Notes: generated by a model not told the origin, from the sequence alone. A stretch of 64,000 bases of DNA from Thalassotalea nanhaiensis (GCF_031583575.1 NZ_CP134146.1:744001-808000), one strand, 5' to 3'; shown: positions 8,903-16,601, counted from the first letter of the stretch. Made by a program: numbers and translations.

Positions 8903-8923
8903 ATTGTTCTCCTAAATATTCTC

Positions 8924-9628
8924 TTAAAATTTTAAATGTCCACCAAGGCGATACTTATCACCTGGTGAAGTCAAAATAGCTAAACTAACCACACCCTGAG
9001 ATGACCAGGTGCGGCGCTTCACTTGTAAACATGGTTGTTCGCCTTTAATGGCCAACAACGCAGAAATTGTAGCTTCACTCAAAACTGCCTCAATTTGATG
9101 AGTTGCTTCGGTAAGCGGTGCTTCTTTACTTAAATACTCATGCGGAGTAATAACTGAGAAGTCTTGATTAATATAATCAGGCACTAAGGCAGCATTCACA
9201 TAACGCTGCTCTAGCTGAATTGGTTGATCATCTTGCATATGCAAAATTTTTGAAAAATACGCATTATCACCAGCGGCAATATCCAACTCGATGGCAATCG
9301 CTGCATCGGCTGATAATTTTTCAATGCTGATAAGCCGTGCTGAGTAATGATGGCCTGCTTCTGTTACTTCTTCGGCAATATTACGAATTTCTAACAATGA
9401 CGACTGAGATTTAAAGCTGGAAACAAAGGTTCCAGAGCCTTTCGAGCGATTTAATACACCTTCATCGGTTAACTCTTGTAATGCTCTGCGAGCAGTCATA
9501 CGAGAAACGTCAAATTGTTCTGCCAATTCATTTTCTGAAGGAACGCGCTGATGCTCAGCCCAGTTTCCTGATTCAATTTGTTGAAAAATGAACTGTTTAA
9601 TTTGTGTAAATTTAGGCGTTGTCATCAT
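8924..9628 (-). CDS. hutC: Histidine utilisation repressor HutC (GntR family)
   Basis: The 234-residue protein has an N-terminal winged helix (ENELAEQFDVSRMTARRALQELTDEGVLNRSKGSGTFV in two parts, residues about 28-70) and a C-terminal UTRA ligand domain (QLEQRYVNAALVPDYINQDF, TPHEYLSKEAPLTEATHQIEAV). UTRA domains of HutC proteins bind urocanate, which releases the repressor. It leads the hutC-hutH-hutU unit. Palindromes matching the known HutC operator lie directly upstream and again before hutI, suggesting autoregulation and control of both halves of the pathway. Two adjacent ATG codons leave the start uncertain by one residue. Confidence 0.93.
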   Translation of the reverse strand: MMTTPKFTQIKQFIFQQIESGNWAEHQRVPSENELAEQFDVSRMTARRALQELTDEGVLNRSKGSGTFVSSFKSQSSLLEIRNIAEEVTEAGHHYSARLISIEKLSADAAIAIELDIAAGDNAYFSKILHMQDDQPIQLEQRYVNAALVPDYINQDFSVITPHEYLSKEAPLTEATHQIEAVLSEATISALLAIKGEQPCLQVKRRTWSSQGVVSLAILTSPGDKYRLGGHLKF

Positions 9629-9654
9629 ATTCCTTGAGATTTAAATTTGCTTAA

Positions 9655-9712
9655 CTTGTATATACAATTAAAAGCGAAAGGTAATATCGCATAAAAAATC
9701 TGTATATACAAG
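9655..9712 (-). promoter_or_regulatory. Two HutC operator palindromes upstream of hutC
   Basis: CTTGTATATACAAT at 9655-9668 and CTGTATATACAAG at 9700-9712 share the core TGTATATACA, centred 44 bases apart. The perfect form occurs before hutI at 12541. The core matches the TGTATATACA operator described for HutC in pseudomonads. The pair lies 27-84 bases before the hutC start and probably overlaps its promoter. Confidence 0.85.
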
Positions 9713-9828
9713 TTGTCGGGCGAATTATTACAGCATTAAATAAATTATAAAAAGATGCATCCTTTTCAAACTTCGTACGTCTTTAGTTGTGAACATACTA
9801 TTTTTTCAAAGCCTAAAGAGGTGCTAAT

Positions 9829-10002
9829 ATGAATACTGCAAATATTGATAATCAAACCAAACTAACAGCATGTAATTGTTGTAACTGTGAATGCTACTGC
9901 AAAGAGCAACAATGTAATTGCAATACATCTTGTCAGTCAGAACAAACAAAGTGCGAATGTAGTAACTGCACATGTACAACCAGCCAAGGTTGTTGTGGTT
10001 AA
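9829..10002 (+). CDS. Metallothionein-like Cys-rich small protein (57 aa)
   Basis: The ATG has a clear ribosome site (agaggtg). The 57-residue product has 15 cysteines, at 15, 17, 18, 20, 22, 24, 29, 31, 35, 42, 44, 47, 49, 55 and 56, mostly in C-x-C and CC pairs, and is otherwise polar (N, Q, T, K, E). There are no hydrophobic segments and no signal peptide. This is the composition of a cytosolic thiolate metal cluster or metal-storage peptide. I cannot assign it to a named metallothionein family, because SmtA-like proteins contain His and a different spacing. It precedes a SigZ-like sigma gene, with a strong hairpin between them. Confidence 0.8.
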   Translation: MNTANIDNQTKLTACNCCNCECYCKEQQCNCNTSCQSEQTKCECSNCTCTTSQGCCG

Positions 10003-10024
10003 CTTTTGATAATTTATGCAAGGT

Positions 10025-10050
10025 AGTAGCCGCCTATATAGGTGGCTACT
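10025..10050 (+). promoter_or_regulatory. Strong hairpin between the Cys-rich ORF and the sigma gene
   Basis: Stem 10025-10034 with 10041-10050 (half-site agtagccgcc) has one G-T pair and the loop TATATA. A-rich rather than T-rich DNA follows, so it is not a typical terminator. It ends 13 bases before the sigma-factor ATG, where it could influence its translation or protect the upstream mRNA end. Confidence 0.6.
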
Positions 10051-10063
10051 AAAAGATCAAAAC

Positions 10064-10600
10064 ATGATAGAAACCATTTGGAAAAATTTTCATCAACAAC
10101 TATTTAATTTTATAAATAGTAAAGTAAATGATCCCGCTACCGCAGAAGATATTTTGCAAGAAGTGTTCATTAAGGTTCATAAAAACATTGAGAATTTATC
10201 ATCAACAGACAAACTGCAATCTTGGCTATACCAAATTTGCAGGCATGCAATTATTGACTATTATCGAGTCAAACGTCTTGATACTACTGATGAGAATTTA
10301 GAGCTTATTATTGCCCCGCAGCAAGATAACAATGATCAGGAACAACTTAATCGATGTATCAGAGCATTAATTGCAGATTTACCTGACAAAGTAAGCGATA
10401 TCTTGATTGAAAGTGAATTGAAACAGAGTAAGCAACAAGCTATTGCTGACAAGCATGAGTTGAGTTTAGCTGCAGTAAAATCACGGATAAAGCGAGGTAG
10501 GGAACAGCTAAGAACTAAACTTCAAGCCTGTTGCGACTTTGAGTTTAAAGAACATGGGCCTGAAGCTGATTGTAAAAATAACTGTGGCTGTGAAGGTTAA
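10064..10600 (+). CDS. RNA polymerase sigma factor, SigZ-like, with Cys-rich tail
   Basis: Sigma-70 region 2 is seen in DPATAEDILQEVFIKVHKNI and LQSWLYQICRHAIIDYYR; region 4 in LPDKVSDILIESELKQ and KHELSLAAVKSRIKRGREQL. The C-terminus carries ACCDFEFKEHG and DCKNNCGCEG, adding six cysteines after region 4, like the tail I associate with SigZ-type factors. I start at ATG 10064 rather than the longer frame from 10016, because the upstream codons run through the hairpin. There is no anti-sigma gene beside it, so the Cys tail may sense metal or redox state itself. The Cys-rich gene ends 61 bases upstream. Confidence 0.85.
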   Translation: MIETIWKNFHQQLFNFINSKVNDPATAEDILQEVFIKVHKNIENLSSTDKLQSWLYQICRHAIIDYYRVKRLDTTDENLELIIAPQQDNNDQEQLNRCIRALIADLPDKVSDILIESELKQSKQQAIADKHELSLAAVKSRIKRGREQLRTKLQACCDFEFKEHGPEADCKNNCGCEG

Positions 10601-10674
10601 ATTTTAGCAATAGAGTAAATGTTAGTTGGCTCAGGTTAGTTGAAACCAGAGCCTACTGTTGAATAAAACTGATT

Positions 10675-10911
10675 TTACTGAGCTATTTTTACTCTAATTT
10701 TATTCTTGGCAATTCTTTTTTCGTGCAAACTTTTTAATGCAACAGCTGCTTCCTTTTCATCAGGCATTTCTACAAAAGCAAACCCTTTTGATTTTCCTGT
10801 TGCTTGATCTAATACTAAAGTACATTCAGTAACGTAGCCATGGGCAGTAAATAGCTGACGAATTTCTTGTTCGGTTGTTGAGCGTGATAGGTTACGAACT
10901 AAAAGTTTCAT
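10675..10911 (-). CDS. Small RNA-binding protein with one RRM domain
   Basis: The 78-residue protein is a single RNA recognition motif with RNP2 (LLVRNL, residues 3-8) and RNP1 (KGFAFVEM, about residues 43-50). Such single-RRM proteins of marine gammaproteobacteria and cyanobacteria are often cold-induced and bind single-stranded RNA. The gene faces the sigma gene tail-to-tail with 74 bases between. The RNA target cannot be read from the sequence. Confidence 0.9.
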   Translation of the reverse strand: MKLLVRNLSRSTTEQEIRQLFTAHGYVTECTLVLDQATGKSKGFAFVEMPDEKEAAVALKSLHEKRIAKNKIRVKIAQ

Positions 10912-11050
10912 AATGATCCATGTGATAAATAAATATATGCTGAATTATCGCAACTAATTCTGAATATACCAAGTTATTGTTTTAAATTTGGCGTGTTTAG
11001 TCATTAAAGGAAGTTATATAAAATAAAGGATTTTTCAAATAAATGATGTA

Positions 11051-11313
11051 ATACCAATCTGCATAAGGAATGAGTCACTCAGCGATACTAAAAGAGCTTT
11101 AGGCAAGGCTTTCATTTTGTACTGTGGTTATTCGACTGAAAAAATGTTTAACGAAGTTTAAAACTCTTTTAGCATCGCCCTTTGGGTGATTATCAAACCC
11201 ACGATAACGGCCCTAAATTTAAAGAAGATAGAATAACTATCTGCTTCAAATTTAGATTGTTCTAGTGCGTTTGATAAACACTGAGTTGACTATATACTTA
11301 TGCAGGTTGGTAT
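11051..11313. mobile_element. MITE-like element A (about 263 bp)
   Basis: Terminal inverted repeats of 17 bp (11051-11067 and 11297-11313, ATACCAATCTGCATAAG against one mismatch) enclose DNA with nested inverted repeats. One pair is GCGATACTAAAAGAG near 11083 and its complement near 11166; another spans about 11214-11256. There is no ORF. The size, ends and folding fit a non-autonomous miniature transposable element. It fills most of the 444-base gap before the next gene. Confidence 0.65.
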
Positions 11314-11316
11314 AAT
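11286..11316 (+). promoter_or_regulatory. Outward promoter formed at the right end of element A
   Basis: TTGACT at 11286-11291 and a perfect TATAAT at 11311-11316 are separated by 19 bases. The -10 box overlaps the outer bases of the terminal repeat, 40 bases before the ATG at 11356. The spacer is longer than the ideal 17, so strength is uncertain. Confidence 0.5.
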
Positions 11317-11355
11317 ATCGCCCCAATAAAAATCGTTTTAGGAATTTTGTACCTC

Positions 11356-12525
11356 ATGCATAAAATCACTTATACCTTAGTGTTAATCTGTACCGTTGTG
11401 TTTAGCGGTAATTCGCTAGCAAACGTAAATACATATCTCACCGTTGAAGAAGTCAAAATAGGTAAAGCAAAAAAAGATCTTCCCCAAGTTACGAGTCAGT
11501 TTGATGTATTAATTAACCAATTCACTGCCGAACTTGTAAAAGTTGATAATGAAAAAAGTTTACATTCGCTAGCAAGTCAATTTGCCAATACGTTATGGCA
11601 GCAAGCCACAGCTCATATGCAAACCAATAAAACCTTTGATGACAGAGCGCTGTATTGGGGACGTTTACAAATGGCTAAGCAGTTAAGAGTATCTGCTGCG
11701 TTTTATCAACTTCCGGAAACGGCACAAACTAAACTGATGAGCGATTTTGAATTAGCCAGCCGTGGTTTAAGTGATGTGAAGTTCACAAAAAATACCGATA
11801 AAAAAATATTAGTTACCGGCTTTGACCCATTTTATTTGCACCGAAATATTGCTCAAAGTAATCCTTCGGGTATTGCGGCCATCAATTTAGATGGTGTAGT
11901 GATTGAACAAGGCGGTGTAACAGCTGAAATACAAACCTTAATTGTGCCGGTGCGTTTTGCCGATTTTGACCAAGGCATGATAGAAACGATGTTAACGCCT
12001 TACATTAAATCAGGTGACATCGATATGGTTACTACGATAAGTATGGGTCGTAAAGATTTCTACTTGGAGCGCTTTCCTGGACTTCGTCGCAGTTCAGTTG
12101 CACCTGGTAATTTAGGCGTTTACACCGGTGCAAACAGTAAGAATCCTTTAGTTCCTTTTTACCAAGGTAAACCTTTATCTGGTCCTGAATTCGTTGAGTT
12201 CAGTTTACCGGTTGCGGCAATGCAAAAAGCAACAGGTAAATATCAAGTTATTGATAACGCAGCAATTGAAACGTTACAAAAGGGTAATTTTGAAGCAAGT
12301 AGTTTAGCTGAATTGTCGAACCAAACTGCCGTGCAAGGCTCCGGTGGTGGTTATTTGTCGAATGAAATTTCGTATCGTAGTATTTTAATTCGCAATCAAT
12401 TTAACCCTGACTTACCGGTAGGACATATACACACGCCACGTATTAAAGATTGGCAAAAAGAAGAAGTAAAAGCCATTGTTGAACAAATTGAACAAATGTT
12501 TCTTCATGCAATAGCTGATATTTAA
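11356..12525 (+). CDS. Secreted pyroglutamyl-peptidase (C15)-like protein with Cys-to-Ser change
   Basis: The protein has a signal peptide (residues 1-22, ending NSLA), about 125 residues of unrecognised helical sequence, then a peptidase C15-like domain: ILVTGFDPFYLHRNIAQSNPSG, TLIVPVRFADF, ISMGRKDFYLERF and GHIHTPRI. Glu238 and His359 fall at the places of the catalytic Glu and His. At the nucleophile position (family pattern FVCN) the sequence is YLSN, giving Ser335 instead of Cys. It may be a serine variant or a non-catalytic homologue. ATG 11356 starts the signal peptide cleanly; TTG 11347 is also possible. It is followed by the HutC operator and hutI. Confidence 0.7.
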   Translation: MHKITYTLVLICTVVFSGNSLANVNTYLTVEEVKIGKAKKDLPQVTSQFDVLINQFTAELVKVDNEKSLHSLASQFANTLWQQATAHMQTNKTFDDRALYWGRLQMAKQLRVSAAFYQLPETAQTKLMSDFELASRGLSDVKFTKNTDKKILVTGFDPFYLHRNIAQSNPSGIAAINLDGVVIEQGGVTAEIQTLIVPVRFADFDQGMIETMLTPYIKSGDIDMVTTISMGRKDFYLERFPGLRRSSVAPGNLGVYTGANSKNPLVPFYQGKPLSGPEFVEFSLPVAAMQKATGKYQVIDNAAIETLQKGNFEASSLAELSNQTAVQGSGGGYLSNEISYRSILIRNQFNPDLPVGHIHTPRIKDWQKEEVKAIVEQIEQMFLHAIADI

Positions 12526-12540
12526 TAGAAACTTTACCTT

Positions 12541-12554
12541 CTTGTATATACAAG
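12541..12554 (+). promoter_or_regulatory. HutC operator before hutI
   Basis: CTTGTATATACAAG is a perfect 14-bp palindrome identical in core to the two sites before hutC. It lies 63-76 bases upstream of the chosen hutI start and just after the stop of the preceding gene, so hutI should be repressed by the same regulator. Confidence 0.88.
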
Positions 12555-12616
12555 TATTGCTAGTCTTGAAGTTTTAAGCTACATTTCGCTTATTATTGCA
12601 GTTAATGGAAAACGAT

Positions 12617-13852
12617 ATGACCTTACCAAGCGCCAATTGGCAAATGCTATTTATTAATGTAAACATTGCGACTATGAGTCAAGGCGGTACTTCTTATGCC
12701 GCTATTGAGGATGGTGCATTGGCAATTAACGACGGTAAAATTGTTTGGCTAGGTAATAAAGAGCAACTTCCTGAATTTGATGAAAGTCACGTTGAAATAA
12801 TTGATGGTAAAGGTCAATGGTTAAGTCCAGGCCTAATCGATTGTCATACTCATATTGTTTATGGCTCGCACCGCGCTAATGAGTTTGAACTGCGTTTACA
12901 AGGTGCAAGTTATGAAGAAATCGCGCAAAGTGGCGGTGGTATTGTTTCAACGGTAAAAGCGACTCGTGCAGCATCAGAAGATGAGTTGTTTGCAAGTGCT
13001 TACAAACGCCTTAATGCCTTGCATAAAGAAGGTGTAACCAGTTTAGAGATAAAATCAGGTTACGGTTTAGATTTAGAAACCGAAGTTAAAATGTTAAAAG
13101 TGGCAAATCGTTTAAGTGACAGCTTGCCGGTTACTGTGCAAAAAACATTTTTAGGCGCGCATGCATTACCGGTAGAATATAAAGACGATGCTGATGCATA
13201 CATTAAACTTGTATGTGAGCAAATGATCCCTGAAGTTGCCAAGCAAAATTTAGCCGATGCCGTTGATGTATTTTGTGAAGGGATTGGTTTTTCATTAGCT
13301 CAAACTGAAGCTGTGTTTAGTGCTGCCAAAGCACATAATATAAGAGTGAAAGTACATGCTGAGCAGTTATCTGATCTGGGCGGTACTGAGCTGGCTGCAA
13401 AATATAATGCCTTATCAAGTGACCATCTGGAGTTTTTATCTGACGATGGCGTAAAAGCCATGCAAGCAAGTGGCATGGTTGCGGTGTTGTTACCTGGGGC
13501 ATTTTATTTCTTAAGAGAAACCAAATTGCCACCAATTGAAATGCTACGTGCTAACAATGTACGAATAGCCATCGCCAGTGATGCAAACCCAGGTTCATCA
13601 CCTATTAACTCTATTCAATTAATGCTGAACATGGCTTGTACATTATTTAGATTAACTCCAACTGAAGCATTAGCTGGGGTTACTTGTAATGCTGCAAGAG
13701 CATTAGGTATTGATGATAAAGTTGGCGAATTAGCGGTTGGTATGGATGCTGACATTGCCATGTGGGATATCGAACAACCGGCAGAGCTTTGTTATCAATA
13801 TGGTGTTAATCCATTAATGGGTTTATACAAACTAGGCAAAAAAGTTTTATAA
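12617..13852 (+). CDS. hutI: Imidazolonepropionase
   Basis: HutI opens the ring of 4-imidazolone-5-propionate to N-formimino-L-glutamate, step 3 of histidine breakdown. Amidohydrolase metal and active-site motifs are present: [16 protein letters not shown] (His77 and His79), [12 protein letters not shown] and [10 protein letters not shown]. In-frame starts at TTG 12596 and ATG 12605 exist. ATG 12617 has a gga site and begins MTLPSANWQ. The 411-residue length is normal. hutI is separated from hutCHU by about 3 kb but shares the operator. No gene for the last step (hutG or hutF) is in the window. Confidence 0.94.
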   Translation: MTLPSANWQMLFINVNIATMSQGGTSYAAIEDGALAINDGKIVWLGNKEQLPEFDESHVEIIDGKGQWLSPGLIDCHTHIVYGSHRANEFELRLQGASYEEIAQSGGGIVSTVKATRAASEDELFASAYKRLNALHKEGVTSLEIKSGYGLDLETEVKMLKVANRLSDSLPVTVQKTFLGAHALPVEYKDDADAYIKLVCEQMIPEVAKQNLADAVDVFCEGIGFSLAQTEAVFSAAKAHNIRVKVHAEQLSDLGGTELAAKYNALSSDHLEFLSDDGVKAMQASGMVAVLLPGAFYFLRETKLPPIEMLRANNVRIAIASDANPGSSPINSIQLMLNMACTLFRLTPTEALAGVTCNAARALGIDDKVGELAVGMDADIAMWDIEQPAELCYQYGVNPLMGLYKLGKKVL

Positions 13853-13890
13853 ATAAACACACATTACTTACTTAAAATTTGTAAAATAGG

Positions 13891-13925
13891 GCAAGTTGTT
13901 CATCTTACGTTCAGCTTGCTTTTTT
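13891..13925 (+). terminator. Terminator after hutI
   Basis: An 8-bp stem with one G-T pair (13891-13898 with 13912-13919, half-site gcaagttg) is followed by six T. Confidence 0.7.
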
Positions 13926-13965
13926 AATAATAATCACAATCATCATTTCAAAATTTGGACCCTTT

Positions 13966-14601
13966 ATGTCAACGAAAAAATATATCTTTCCGGTTTTAGC
14001 GCTTTCATTAATCTTTTCAGGTTGTGCATCAACTTCTTCTAACGCTAGCAAAGGGGCAGCTATTGGCGCCATCACAGGCGCTGTTTTGGGTAAGTCTACC
14101 AGTAACCATAAAAACAAACGTGCCGTTTGGGGCGCAGCCATTGGTGCACTTGCTGGCGCCGCTATTGGTGATTATATGGATAAACAAGAAGAAGAGTTTC
14201 GCCAAGAGCTTGCGGGCTCAGGTATAAAGGTTGTGCGTGAAGGCGATAATTTGCGTTTGATAATGCCAGCCAACATTACGTTTGCATCGAGCCAATCTAA
14301 TATCAACTCAAGTTTTCATACTACCTTAAATGATGTCGCTAAAGTGTTAGGTAAATACGATAAAACGCTATTAAAAATTGAAGGCCATACCGACAGCAGC
14401 GGCAGTGAAAGTTATAACCAAACACTGTCTGAAAAACGTGCTGAAAGTGTGAAGGTTTATTTGATGCATCAGGATATTTTAGCCAGTCGTTTACGTACTG
14501 TAGGCTTTGGTGAATCACGTTCTATTGTCAGCAATAATACGCCAGAAAATAGAGCGTTAAACCGTCGTGTAGAAGTAAAAATTATGCCTAACGAGGCTTA
14601 A
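13966..14601 (+). CDS. OmpA-family outer-membrane lipoprotein with glycine zipper (YiaD type)
   Basis: A lipobox LIFSGC ends a signal peptide, with lipidated Cys20. Residues about 29-70 form a glycine zipper (GAAIGAITGAVLG, GAAIGALAGAAIGDYM). The C-terminal OmpA domain has IEGHTDSSGSESYNQTLSEKRA, including the Asp and Arg that bind peptidoglycan, and ends NRALNRRVEVKI. It should anchor in the outer membrane and bind the cell wall. The length of 211 residues matches YiaD-like proteins. It is a single-gene unit after the hutI terminator. Confidence 0.92.
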   Translation: MSTKKYIFPVLALSLIFSGCASTSSNASKGAAIGAITGAVLGKSTSNHKNKRAVWGAAIGALAGAAIGDYMDKQEEEFRQELAGSGIKVVREGDNLRLIMPANITFASSQSNINSSFHTTLNDVAKVLGKYDKTLLKIEGHTDSSGSESYNQTLSEKRAESVKVYLMHQDILASRLRTVGFGESRSIVSNNTPENRALNRRVEVKIMPNEA

Positions 14602-14665
14602 TGCCAACGCTGTAATATAATCAATGGGTCGATGTTTTCGGCCCATCTCTACCTATTTCAACAAT

Positions 14666-15106
14666 TTATTTGTCTAGAATTAACGGCCCAACTCCATCTT
14701 CTGCGAGTATATCTTCTGGGTTATAAATTGGACATTTTGTCATAGACAAACACCCGCAACCAATACAACCCGTTAACGAGTCTCTCAACTTTTCCATGTA
14801 AGCAATACGCTGATTGAGTTGCTGTTGCCATTCTCGCGATAATCTGGCCCAGTCATCTTTATTTGGTGTGCGTTTATCAGGCAAAGTGGCAAAAACAGTT
14901 TTTATCTCTTCTAAGCTTACTCCCATTTTTTGAGCGGCTTTAATCACCGATATTCGCCTCAACACATCTCGTTTATATCTTCTTTGATTGCCTTGGTTAC
15001 GCCAGCTTCTGATCAATCCTTTTTCTTCATAGAAATGTAACGTTGAAACTTTAACGCCACATCGCTTGGCAACACTACCGACAGCAAGATTTGCTTCTTC
15101 TAACAT
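14666..15106 (-). CDS. soxR: Redox-sensing regulator SoxR (MerR family, [2Fe-2S])
   Basis: The N-terminal MerR helix-turn-helix (LAVGSVAKRCGVKVSTLHFYEEKGLI) is followed by a dimer helix and the SoxR cluster motif CIGCGCLSMTKC (Cys114, 117, 119, 125). SoxR is activated by redox-cycling compounds that oxidise the cluster. The frame extends further upstream, but ATG 15106 has the site agaggtg and gives the normal 146-residue length. It is divergent from a small ORF and a VOC gene, with a soxS-like promoter between. There is no soxS gene here, so SoxR probably acts directly on the neighbours. Confidence 0.95.
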   Translation of the reverse strand: MLEEANLAVGSVAKRCGVKVSTLHFYEEKGLIRSWRNQGNQRRYKRDVLRRISVIKAAQKMGVSLEEIKTVFATLPDKRTPNKDDWARLSREWQQQLNQRIAYMEKLRDSLTGCIGCGCLSMTKCPIYNPEDILAEDGVGPLILDK

Positions 15107-15156
15107 GCACACCTCTAACCAATTGGGATTTTTTTTCATATTAATGAAAAAAACGC

Positions 15157-15187
15157 TTTACCTCAAGTTTGGTTGAGGTTTTATGAT
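15157..15187 (+). promoter_or_regulatory. SoxR-type promoter and operator
   Basis: The dyad CCTCAAGTTTGGTTGAGG (15161-15178) matches the E. coli soxS operator at 15 of 18 bases. It lies between TTTACC (15157-15162) and TATGAT (15182-15187) with a 19-base spacer, the long spacing that MerR-family activators correct. It drives the plus strand, 30 bases before the small ORF at 15217. Confidence 0.88.
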
Positions 15188-15216
15188 GTGCTCAATTACT
15201 AAAAAGGAGCAACACT

Positions 15217-15330
15217 ATGACTACTATTAAAGCCCAAGCAAGAAACCTTACATTGGATCAAAGAGATAATAAACATCCCTATATCAGCGCATTTTGTCAT
15301 TTATTTATTCAAACAATGCATAACAAATAA
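15217..15330 (+). CDS. SoxR-controlled small ORF (37 aa)
   Basis: ATG at 15217 has a near-ideal ribosome site (aaggag, 7 bases) and is the first start after the SoxR promoter. The product is MTTIKAQARNL to a stop at 15328-15330: basic first half, then an aromatic, hydrophobic second half with one Cys and two His (ISAFCHLFIQTMH). No family is recognised. It could be a functional small protein or a leader peptide for the VOC gene 34 bases further on. It lies where soxS lies in enterics but is far too short to be a SoxS-like activator. Confidence 0.65.
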   Translation: MTTIKAQARNLTLDQRDNKHPYISAFCHLFIQTMHNK

Positions 15331-15364
15331 GCCATTAATTCATACATACTAATAAGGAAAATCC

Positions 15365-15787
15365 ATGTTGTATTTAGAACACCTGAATTTAGTTGTGCAA
15401 GATATTCCAAGCACATTAAAGTTTTATCAAGCTGCTTTTCCACACTGGCAAGTACGTGGTGGTGGGGAGGCGCTCTGGTACGGTAAGCCAAGAAACTGGC
15501 TACACTTTGGCGATGATTACCAATATCTGACATTTAATGATGATGGTGTTGGCGATAACCGAGATCTTAGCGGCCACCAAGTTGGTTTAGCCCATTTTGC
15601 TTTCGTAACAAGCAATTTAAGTGCTTTGATTGACCGCTTGAAAACATCTGGTTTTGACATTGCTAAAGATGGTGCAGATTCAGCCTATCGAAACAATGTA
15701 TATTTTTTAGATCCTAATGGTTATGAAGTAGAGTTTGTTGAGTACTTAAGTGATATACCGAAAGAGCGCAACAGTTACGATGAATGA
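15365..15787 (+). CDS. VOC-family (glyoxalase/dioxygenase fold) protein
   Basis: The 140-residue protein has the paired beta-alpha-beta-beta-beta modules of the VOC superfamily. Likely metal ligands are His6 (LEHLNLVV), His77 (GLAHFAF) and Glu123 (YEVEFVEY). The C-terminal VYFLDPNGYEVEF is the classic VOC ending. Members include glyoxalases, fosfomycin or bleomycin resistance proteins and dioxygenases; the substrate is not evident. The site aagga precedes the ATG. Placement behind a SoxR promoter suggests defence against redox-active or electrophilic compounds. Confidence 0.88.
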   Translation: MLYLEHLNLVVQDIPSTLKFYQAAFPHWQVRGGGEALWYGKPRNWLHFGDDYQYLTFNDDGVGDNRDLSGHQVGLAHFAFVTSNLSALIDRLKTSGFDIAKDGADSAYRNNVYFLDPNGYEVEFVEYLSDIPKERNSYDE

Positions 15788-15849
15788 TAAATTCTTGTTT
15801 GATTACTATAATATAAGTGATGGTTGGTTTTTAATTATCGAGGTGACTT

Positions 15850-16062
15850 ATGTTTTTAAAACACAGAAACAATGGTGATATGGTGGATGTTAGCGATATT
15901 AGCGATTTGACCAATTTATTTCATCAACGTGTTTCAGGAAGATATCAAGCAGGTGAAGAGTTACAAGATCCTGAAGAGTTTAATAAAGCAGATTTAGTTT
16001 TTCTTTCAGGAGAAGAACTACCTCGTTGTTGGTTGGATCCTGATTATCGAAGTCAAAAATAA
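15850..16062 (+). CDS. Small conserved-type hypothetical protein (70 aa)
   Basis: The ATG has a good site (gaggtg). The product is acidic and soluble, with NGDMVDVSDISDLTNLF, an RYQAGEELQDPEEFNKADL segment and a C-terminal ELPRCWLDPDYR. The proline- and tryptophan-containing ending and lack of low complexity suggest a real protein that I cannot place in a family. It lies 62 bases after the VOC gene and could belong to the same transcript; a strong hairpin ends the unit. Confidence 0.7.
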   Translation: MFLKHRNNGDMVDVSDISDLTNLFHQRVSGRYQAGEELQDPEEFNKADLVFLSGEELPRCWLDPDYRSQK

Positions 16063-16082
16063 TAGTATTATTTACATTAAAA

Positions 16083-16115
16083 GAGCCATGGCAGAATAAG
16101 GCCATGGCATCTTTA
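16083..16115. terminator. Bidirectional terminator between the 70-aa gene and rraA
   Basis: GCCATGGC at 16085-16092 pairs with GCCATGGC at 16101-16108 around an 8-base loop. T-rich DNA follows on both strands. It separates convergent genes. Confidence 0.7.
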
Positions 16116-16601
16116 TTAATCAATATCGAGAGCGTCTTGCGATAAGATGATACCGGTATTATCAGCGTAAATATGATCGTCAGGCAATATGGTTACGCCA
16201 GCAAAGTTTACTGCTAAGTCTGTTTCACCTACATCGGTATCTTCCGCGCCAACCGGGATTGAAACCATAGCTTGAATGCCAAGTTCAATCTCTTCAAGTA
16301 AATCAACGTCGCGTACACTGCCATAACAAATGATACCTTCCCAGCCATTCTTAGCTGCAGTTTCGGCGATATAAGAGTCGATTAAAGCACGTCTTGTTGA
16401 ACCGCCACCGTCAATGACTAGCACTTTACCTGTGCCATCTTGTTCAACGATTTCACTTATGATGCCGTTAGATTCAAAACATTTAATGGTCACAACCGTA
16501 CCACCAAAAGAGCTACGCCCACCATAATTACTTAACATTGGCTCTAAGACATCTATTGAGTCAGCATATAAATTACATAGTTCTGAGGTGTTGTATTCCA
16601 T
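16116..16601 (-). CDS. rraA: Regulator of ribonuclease E activity A
   Basis: RraA binds the C-terminal scaffold region of RNase E and lowers mRNA decay by the degradosome. The 161-residue product matches the family along its length: [63 protein letters not shown] and [10 protein letters not shown]. It is a trimeric ring protein of the cytosol. It lies downstream of rpmE on the same strand, with a terminator and a structured intergenic stretch between, so it probably has its own promoter. Confidence 0.95.
   Translation of the reverse strand: MEYNTSELCNLYADSIDVLEPMLSNYGGRSSFGGTVVTIKCFESNGIISEIVEQDGTGKVLVIDGGGSTRRALIDSYIAETAAKNGWEGIICYGSVRDVDLLEEIELGIQAMVSIPVGAEDTDVGETDLAVNFAGVTILPDDHIYADNTGIILSQDALDID

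Noticed and set aside
9756-9781. Possible ECF-type promoter (TGCATCC, 15 bases, CGTC) before the Cys-rich gene
   Set aside because: The match is loose, the spacing is short and the recognition sequence of the neighbouring sigma factor is unknown.
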